This document shows, one piece after another, positions 33,420 through 37,750 of a stretch of 37,750 nt of DNA (position 1 is its first letter; each line of letters starts with the position of its first letter). The position numbers and the translations under genes were made by a program. The notes beneath the pieces were generated by a model. That model ran no database searches. It had not been told where the DNA came from and saw only the letters and a program-made list of their open reading frames with translations. This stretch comes from Pseudomonas viridiflava (GTDB lineage Bacteria; Pseudomonadota; Gammaproteobacteria; Pseudomonadales; Pseudomonadaceae): contig NZ_LKEH01000027.1 in assembly GCF_001642795.1 (NCBI RefSeq), forward strand, positions 254,574 through 292,323. The letters are read 5' to 3'.

Positions 33420-34196
33420 ATGAGTTCGACCCCGCACGCCAGCCTGTCTGCCGAGGTGTTGTTATCGGTGGAGCAGGTCGAGGTGTTTTACGAGCAATCC
33501 ATCCTCGCCCTGCGCGGGATCAGCTTGCAGGTCCGGCAGGGTCAGATGGTTGCGCTGCTGGGTGCCAACGGGGCGGGCAAAAGCACGACCCTCAAGGCGA
33601 TTTCCAGTCTGGTGCGCGCCGAGCGTGGCGAGGTGGTCAGCGGCCGGATTCAGTATCAGGGCCAGACGACCACCGCCAGTGATCCTTCCGTGCTGGTGCG
33701 TAACGGGCTGTCGCAGGTGCTGGAGGGCAGACACTGCTTCACGCACCTGAGTGTTGAGCAGAACCTGCTGATCGGCGCGTTTGTTGCCAGACCGTCGCGG
33801 GCCGAACTCAAGGCGCGACTGGAAAAGGTTTATGGCTACTTTCCCCGGCTGAAGCTGTTGCGCAAGCGCCTCACAGGCTACACCTCGGGCGGTGAGCAGC
33901 AGATGGTGGCCATCGGGCGGGCGCTGATGTCCGGGCCTCGCCTGTTGCTGCTGGATGAACCGTCCATGGGGCTGGCGCCGCAGGTGGTGGAAGAGATCTT
34001 CGATATTTTGGGACGGCTTAATCGCGACGAGGGGCTGAGTCTGCTGGTCGCCGAGCAGAACATCAGTCTTGCGCTGGAGTACGCGCACTACGCGTATGTG
34101 CTGGAGAACGGCCGGGTGGTCGAATCCGGCGTTGCCGCAGAGCTGGCCGCGCGCGAGGACATTCATCATCACTATCTGGGTGCAGCAGCGCATTGA
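33420..34196 (+). CDS. HAAT ABC importer ATPase, LivF-like
   Basis: A 258-residue ATPase. Walker A GANGAGKST, the LivF-type Q-loop region QVLEGRHCFTHLSVEQNLLIG, signature YTSGGEQQMVAIGRAL and Walker B LLLLDEPSMGLAP are present. VAEQN replaces the usual VEQN switch region and lacks the His, as in many LivF proteins. Start at ATG 33420 five bases after the binding-protein stop, with CAGGAG in the end of that gene. It completes the five-component importer (two ATPases, two permeases, one binding protein). Confidence 0.93.
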   Translation: MSSTPHASLSAEVLLSVEQVEVFYEQSILALRGISLQVRQGQMVALLGANGAGKSTTLKAISSLVRAERGEVVSGRIQYQGQTTTASDPSVLVRNGLSQVLEGRHCFTHLSVEQNLLIGAFVARPSRAELKARLEKVYGYFPRLKLLRKRLTGYTSGGEQQMVAIGRALMSGPRLLLLDEPSMGLAPQVVEEIFDILGRLNRDEGLSLLVAEQNISLALEYAHYAYVLENGRVVESGVAAELAAREDIHHHYLGAAAH

Positions 34197-34227
34197 GTGC
34201 GCTGCTGTTCTTCCAGCAACAGCGTTC

Positions 34228-34240
34228 GAACAATATGTTC
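34228..34240. promoter_or_regulatory. Palindrome upstream of the sfnB promoter
   Basis: GAACAATATGTTC has 5-bp arms around ATA and lies 66 bases upstream of the -24 box at 34306. It is a possible activator site but does not resemble the repeat at 27880-27904. Confidence 0.35.
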
Positions 34241-34274
34241 ATGTAAATACTTTTTCCACTTTAAGAATATCTCA

Positions 34275-34287
34275 CAACCCATTGTTT
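34275..34287 (-). promoter_or_regulatory. IHF-like site
   Basis: Plus-strand CAACCCATTGTTT matches YAANNNNTTGATW with one mismatch. It lies between the palindrome at 34228 and the sigma54-like promoter at 34306. Confidence 0.3.
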
Positions 34288-34305
34288 TTAATTGGATTAC
34301 CTTTT

Positions 34306-34321
34306 AGGCATGACCTGTGCA
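34306..34321 (+). promoter_or_regulatory. Possible sigma54 promoter of the sfnB-monooxygenase genes
   Basis: AGGCATGACCTGTGCA keeps GG and GC ten bases apart and resembles TGGCACG-N4-TTGCA with three mismatches. Transcription would start near 34332, about 51 bases before the ATG at 34383. It would let the last three genes be expressed apart from the importer. Confidence 0.55.
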
Positions 34322-34382
34322 CTACCTGAAACATGTGGGTTGAATCGTTTTCAACCTGTTATCGATGATCAGGAGCCTGCCC

Positions 34383-35585
34383 ATGACCCAACCGGTTAAA
34401 AGCCCGCCAAGGGCCCATGTCATTGCATCGGATGCCGAGGCCATTGAGGTCGCCAGAACGCTGGCTGTGCGTTTTGCCGAAGAGGCGTCGGTTCGTGACC
34501 GCGAGCGTCGTCTGCCCGTTGCCGAACTGGATGAGTTTTCCGCCAGCGGCCTGTGGGCAATCACTGTGCCCAAGGCCTACGGTGGCGCGGGAGTGTCTTA
34601 TGTGACGGTTGCCGAGGTGATCAAGATCATCTCCGCAGCCGACCCTTCGTTGGGACAGATTCCTCAGAATCATCTCGGTATTCTCGACATCCTGTTGCAG
34701 ACTGGAACCGAAGAGCAGAAGCGCCATTACTTTGCCAAGGCGCTGTCGGGCTATCGCTTCGGCAACGCGTTTTCGGAATCCAAAAGCAAAAATGCTGGCA
34801 CCTTTCAGACGCGCATCCGCTTCGACGGCGAACACGCAGTGGTGGACGGCGAGAAGTTCTACTGCACAGGAGCACTGTTCGCTCACATCGTGCCGGTGGT
34901 GGGTGTGGATGAACAGGACAACGCATTTATCGCCTTTGTGGAGCGCGACAATCCGGGGCTGACGATCATCGACAGCTGGGACGGCTTCGGTCAGCGCACC
35001 ACGGCCAGCGGCGGTGCGGTCCTGAAGGCGGTGAGAGTCCCCAGGACGTCCGTGATACCGGCGCATCGGGCGTTCGATGAACCCACGGCTCATGGCCCGA
35101 TTTCGCAGATCATTCAGGCGGCTGTCGATACTGGCATCGCCCACGGCGCGTTCGAGGAAACCCTCAGGCATGCGCGTCTTGCGCGGCCATGGATCGACAG
35201 CAAACAGGACTTCGGCTGGCAGGACCCGTTCAGCATCGCAACCATCGGCGATCTGCAATGGAGGCTGCACGGCACAGACGCGATTCTGGCCAAGGCCGGG
35301 CAAGCCATCGATCAGGCACTGGCCGCACCCAGTGAAGCCAGCGTTGCACACGCCTCGGTGGTGGTGGCTCAGGCCAAGGTGCTGTCGGCGCAGATTGCCT
35401 TGCTGATCAGCAGCAAACTGTTCGAACTGGCTGGCACCCGCTCTGTGCTGGGCTCGCTGAACCTGGATCGCCACTGGCGCAACGCCAGAACCCACACGCT
35501 TCATGACCCCGCCCGCTGGAAATATCACCTGATCGGCAATCGCGTACTCAACGGTGTCGCGCCGCCGCGCCATGCCTGGAACTGA
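34383..35585 (+). CDS. sfnB: SfnB-family sulfur acquisition oxidoreductase
   Basis: A 400-residue acyl-CoA-dehydrogenase-fold flavoprotein. The pattern matches the SfnB family: RLPVAELDEFSASGLWAITV then PKAYGGAGVSY, PSLGQIPQNHLGILDILLQT, FGNAFSESKSKNAGTFQTRI, and DSWDGFGQRTTASGGAV. The C-terminal LDRHWRNARTHTLHDPARWK and HLIGNRVLNGVAPP complete it. In Pseudomonas putida, sfn genes are expressed by the sigma54 activator SfnR during sulfate limitation and act in dimethyl sulfone or related organosulfur use. The exact reaction of SfnB is not known to me. Start at ATG 34383 after CAGGAG; an upstream in-frame start at 34365 is less likely. It is paralogous to the gene at 26480-27718. Confidence 0.85.
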   Translation: MTQPVKSPPRAHVIASDAEAIEVARTLAVRFAEEASVRDRERRLPVAELDEFSASGLWAITVPKAYGGAGVSYVTVAEVIKIISAADPSLGQIPQNHLGILDILLQTGTEEQKRHYFAKALSGYRFGNAFSESKSKNAGTFQTRIRFDGEHAVVDGEKFYCTGALFAHIVPVVGVDEQDNAFIAFVERDNPGLTIIDSWDGFGQRTTASGGAVLKAVRVPRTSVIPAHRAFDEPTAHGPISQIIQAAVDTGIAHGAFEETLRHARLARPWIDSKQDFGWQDPFSIATIGDLQWRLHGTDAILAKAGQAIDQALAAPSEASVAHASVVVAQAKVLSAQIALLISSKLFELAGTRSVLGSLNLDRHWRNARTHTLHDPARWKYHLIGNRVLNGVAPPRHAWN

Positions 35586-35600
35586 TCGAGGAGCAGTCAT

Positions 35601-36041
35601 TTGTCTCATCCAACTATCGACACCCAACTGGCAGTCGCTGCCGAAGACCTGAGCGACGCACGGCGAGGCTTGCAACAGACCCTCGATTTTTTGCGTGAAC
35701 AGGGCCTGCCCTGGGCGTTCAGCGATGTGCAGCGCATCGTCGAGGACCCTTATGTGATCGGCAAGATCGGCGATCTACAGATTCGCATCGACCTGGCGGC
35801 AGCACTGCTGGAGCGGGCACAGACGCTTGACGGCTCGCCCGAACAGCGTCTGATCGCCAGCACCGAAGCGGTCATTGCCAGTGCCGATGCATTGCTGGCG
35901 GTGGACAACGTCCAGCATGAACTGACCGGCCAGCGTCAGTCCCTGCCGCCGCAGACCGGTCGCGAACCGCTGCGCTGGCACTATCAGGTGCTGGGCAACC
36001 ATCGCCTCAACGGCGTCGCGCCGCCCCAGCTTCAGGAGTGA
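35601..36041 (+). CDS. Stand-alone SfnB/acyl-CoA dehydrogenase C-terminal domain protein
   Basis: A 146-residue protein corresponding only to the C-terminal helical domain of the preceding SfnB protein. EDPYVIGKIGDLQIRIDLAA aligns with QDPFSIATIGDLQWRLHGTD of SfnB. The ends WHYQVLGNHRLNGVAPP and KYHLIGNRVLNGVAPP are also alike. The HWRNAR-type segment and the N-terminal and flavin-contacting beta domains are absent. The start is TTG at 35601, seven bases after a strong GAGGAG (35588-35593), and no in-frame ATG fits. It starts 15 bases after the sfnB stop and ends 4 bases before the next ATG. A good ribosome-binding site and tight packing argue for a functional gene, perhaps a subunit, rather than debris. 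Confidence 0.75.
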   Translation: MSHPTIDTQLAVAAEDLSDARRGLQQTLDFLREQGLPWAFSDVQRIVEDPYVIGKIGDLQIRIDLAAALLERAQTLDGSPEQRLIASTEAVIASADALLAVDNVQHELTGQRQSLPPQTGREPLRWHYQVLGNHRLNGVAPPQLQE

Positions 36042-36045
36042 TTGC

Positions 36046-37446
36046 ATGTCCCGTCAAATTCGCCTCAATGCCTTCGACATGAACTGCGTCGGCCATCAAT
36101 CGCCGGGCCTGTGGGCGCATCCACGTGATCGTTCCTGGCAATACAAGGACCTGGAGTACTGGACCGATCTGGCAAAAATTCTGGAGCGCGGCAAGTTCGA
36201 CGGCCTGTTCATCGCCGATGTGCTGGGTATTTACGACGTCTATCGCGGCAACGGCGAGGCGGCGATACGCCAGGCCACGCAGGTGCCGGTCAATGATCCC
36301 TTGCAACTGATTCCGCCGATGGCGCTGGTCACCGAGCATCTGGGCTTCGGACTGACTGCTTCACTGTCGTTCGAGCATCCGTACCCGTTTGCCCGACGCC
36401 TCTCGACTCTGGATCACCTGACCAAAGGCCGGGCAGGGTGGAACATTGTGACGTCCTATCTGGAAAGTGGGGCGAAGAATCTGGGCCAGAAAACCCTGAC
36501 CGAACACGATGCCCGCTATGACTACGCCGAAGAGTATCTGGAGGTCTGCTACAAGCTCTGGGAAGGCAGTTGGGAAGAGGGCGCTATTCTGCGCGACCGG
36601 GAGCGACGCGTGTTCAGCGACCCGAGCAAAATTCATGAGATTGGTCATGTTGGCAAGCATTTCCAGGTACCCGGCATCCACCTGTGCGAACCTTCGCCAC
36701 AGCGTACGCCCGTGTTGTATCAGGCCGGTGCGTCCAGCCGGGGCAAGCAATTCGCCGCCGAGCATGCCGAATGCGTGTTTGTCGCCTCGCCATCGAAAGC
36801 GCTGCTGAAGAAAACGGTTGCCGACATTCGTCGGCGAACGGCCGAAGCGGGTCGGGATCCGGCCAGCGTGCTGATTTTCAACCTGCAGACCGTGATCCTG
36901 GGCGAGACCGATGCCAAGGCGAAAGCGAAGTTCGAGGAGTACAAAAGCTGGGTCAGCTATGAGGGCGCAATGGCGCTGATTTCCGGCTGGACCGGCATCG
37001 ACTTCAGCCAGTTCAGACCCAACGAACCCCTAAGGCATGTGCACACCAATGCCATCCAGTCAGCCGTGGAAACCTTTTCTACCGCCGACCCCGACACCAT
37101 CTGGACCCCACAGGCACTGGCCGACTGGGTCGGCATCGGTGGTTTTGGCCCGTTGTTCGTCGGCAGCCCGGAAACCGTCGCCGATCTGTTGCAGGAATGG
37201 GTCGAAGACACCGATGTCGATGGCTTCAATCTGGCCTACGCGCTGACCCATGAAACCTTCATCGATGCGGTTGACCTGCTGGTGCCAGAGTTGCAGAAGC
37301 GCGGTGTCTACAAAACCGAATACGCCCAGGGTACGCTGCGCGAAAAGTTGTTCGACAGCGGGCCGCGTCTGCAGGCACCTCATCCGGGCGCGGGGTTTCG
37401 TGATCTGGCGGCGCTGGCTCGCCAGCGAGAGCCGCAGAGCGCCTGA
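36046..37446 (+). CDS. Flavin-dependent monooxygenase, luciferase-like NtaA/SnaA/DszA family
   Basis: A 466-residue two-component FMNH2 monooxygenase. The family start IRLNAFDMNCVGHQSPGLWA (His at the usual position) is intact. Also present are GKFDGLFIADVLGIYDVYRG, SFEHPYPFARRLSTLDHLTK then GRAGWNIVTSYLESGAKNLG, and VLYQAGASSRGKQFAAEHAE. The C-terminal VGSPETVADLLQEWVEDTDV is typical. The reduced flavin must come from a reductase encoded elsewhere. Relatives cleave C-S bonds (dibenzothiophene sulfone, dimethyl sulfide) or C-N bonds (nitrilotriacetate). With SfnB and the importer, C-S bond cleavage to release sulfite or a sulfinate is the likely role. CAGGAG precedes the ATG. Confidence 0.9.
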   Translation: MSRQIRLNAFDMNCVGHQSPGLWAHPRDRSWQYKDLEYWTDLAKILERGKFDGLFIADVLGIYDVYRGNGEAAIRQATQVPVNDPLQLIPPMALVTEHLGFGLTASLSFEHPYPFARRLSTLDHLTKGRAGWNIVTSYLESGAKNLGQKTLTEHDARYDYAEEYLEVCYKLWEGSWEEGAILRDRERRVFSDPSKIHEIGHVGKHFQVPGIHLCEPSPQRTPVLYQAGASSRGKQFAAEHAECVFVASPSKALLKKTVADIRRRTAEAGRDPASVLIFNLQTVILGETDAKAKAKFEEYKSWVSYEGAMALISGWTGIDFSQFRPNEPLRHVHTNAIQSAVETFSTADPDTIWTPQALADWVGIGGFGPLFVGSPETVADLLQEWVEDTDVDGFNLAYALTHETFIDAVDLLVPELQKRGVYKTEYAQGTLREKLFDSGPRLQAPHPGAGFRDLAALARQREPQSA

Positions 37447-37604
37447 GCGTCCTCGTGGAATACGATGACGAGCTTTCCCCCCCGCTCTGTGCTCATCGTT
37501 GTACACAAATCCGCAAGGCGCGCAAAACGCAGCGGGACTCGGGTATAACGCTGAGCACAGGCATGGGCATGATCGGCGTGCTTGAGATCACGCTGATCGT
37601 TCCT
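37447..37604. other. Gene-free stretch after the monooxygenase gene
   Basis: No credible gene or strong terminator is visible. A C-run (TTTCCCCCCCGC) is at about 37474-37486 and a short CTCGT/ACGAG pair precedes it. The stretch leads into the repeat cluster beginning near 37605. Confidence 0.5.
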
Positions 37605-37750
37605 ACGCTCCGCGTGGGAATGCCTCCCAGGACGCTCCGCGTCCGCTCTGGAATGTGGCGCAGGTGCGTGGCCAAGCTCCAGCGTTATCCACGTCATGCG
37701 CTCGGCTCACTGAATCCTCAGTCTGTGCCATTTGTGACGCGGAGCGTCAC
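37605..37750. repeat. Cluster of P. syringae-type extragenic palindromes
   Basis: The core ACGCTCCGCGT occurs at 37605-37615 and 37632-37642 and, inverted, at 37737-37747. GGACGCTCCGCGTCC (37630-37644) and GTGACGCGGAGCGTCAC (37734-37750) are perfect short hairpins. The cluster continues to the window edge. Confidence 0.85.

Noticed and set aside
34197..34226. Hairpin-like CGCTG/CAGCG region after the LivF-like gene as a terminator
   Set aside because: The stem is interrupted and not followed directly by a T-run; kept out of the feature list.
37605..37750. CRISPR-like short repeats
   Set aside because: The repeated cores are of mixed orientation and irregular spacing, typical of extragenic palindromes, with no cas genes.

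Overview
The window looks like a chromosomal accessory-metabolism region of a fluorescent Pseudomonas, most probably the P. syringae group. The evidence is the GC-rich coding style, the Pseudomonas-type extragenic palindromes (a 25-bp-arm inverted pair near 29.95 kb and ACGCTCCGCGT-core repeats near 37.6-37.75 kb), and the gene families present. No rRNA, tRNA, CRISPR array, transposase or phage gene was seen.

Layout. (1) 0.0-3.7 kb: a LysR regulator broken by an apparent 2-bp deletion, the divergent Old Yellow Enzyme-type oxidoreductase it probably controlled, and a secreted alpha/beta hydrolase. The block lies between two near-identical perfect-stem terminators. (2) 3.7-8.7 kb: a three-gene minus-strand operon (Gfo/Idh/MocA dehydrogenase, hydroxypyruvate-isomerase-like TIM barrel, sugar-type periplasmic binding protein). 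It faces an AcoR-like sigma54 activator across a region with a consensus -24/-12 promoter and two GACATGTC palindromes. (3) 8.7-13.5 kb: an FdhF/YdeP-type molybdopterin oxidoreductase, a small VirK-family secreted protein and a chemoreceptor. (4) 13.6-21.7 kb: a complete Nit1C cluster (nitB-C-D-E-F-G-H on the minus strand, the PAS-containing sigma54 activator nitA divergent), the type linked to cyanide/nitrile-nitrogen assimilation. (5) 21.9-26.5 kb: a complete ribose-type ABC importer. (6) 26.5-37.4 kb: a probable organosulfur acquisition region. It has an FMNH2-dependent SfnB/DszC-like oxidoreductase, then divergently a degenerate acyl-CoA-ligase-like protein co-transcribed with a five-component HAAT (branched-chain-amino-acid type) ABC importer. 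An SfnB oxidoreductase, a stand-alone SfnB C-terminal domain and a DszA/NtaA-type flavin monooxygenase follow.

Regulatory theme. Six sequences fitting the sigma54 promoter (GG-N10-GC, most with TGGCAC-like -24 boxes) sit just upstream of the first genes of these operons. Four of them have an IHF-like site and a palindrome further upstream. The window therefore reads as a run of RpoN-dependent scavenging operons for carbon, nitrogen and sulfur. Two cognate activators are encoded here. The activator(s) for the sulfur block are not.

Most noteworthy points: the ligase-like protein has lost the AMP-binding P-loop, the A5-type motif and the whole C-terminal domain, yet is kept as first gene of a transporter operon. 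A 146-residue protein consists only of an SfnB-like C-terminal helical domain. The radical SAM protein of the nit cluster has unusual cysteine spacing. A binding protein in the iol-like operon has no transporter partners in the window. All functional statements come from reading the sequence; no database search was run.
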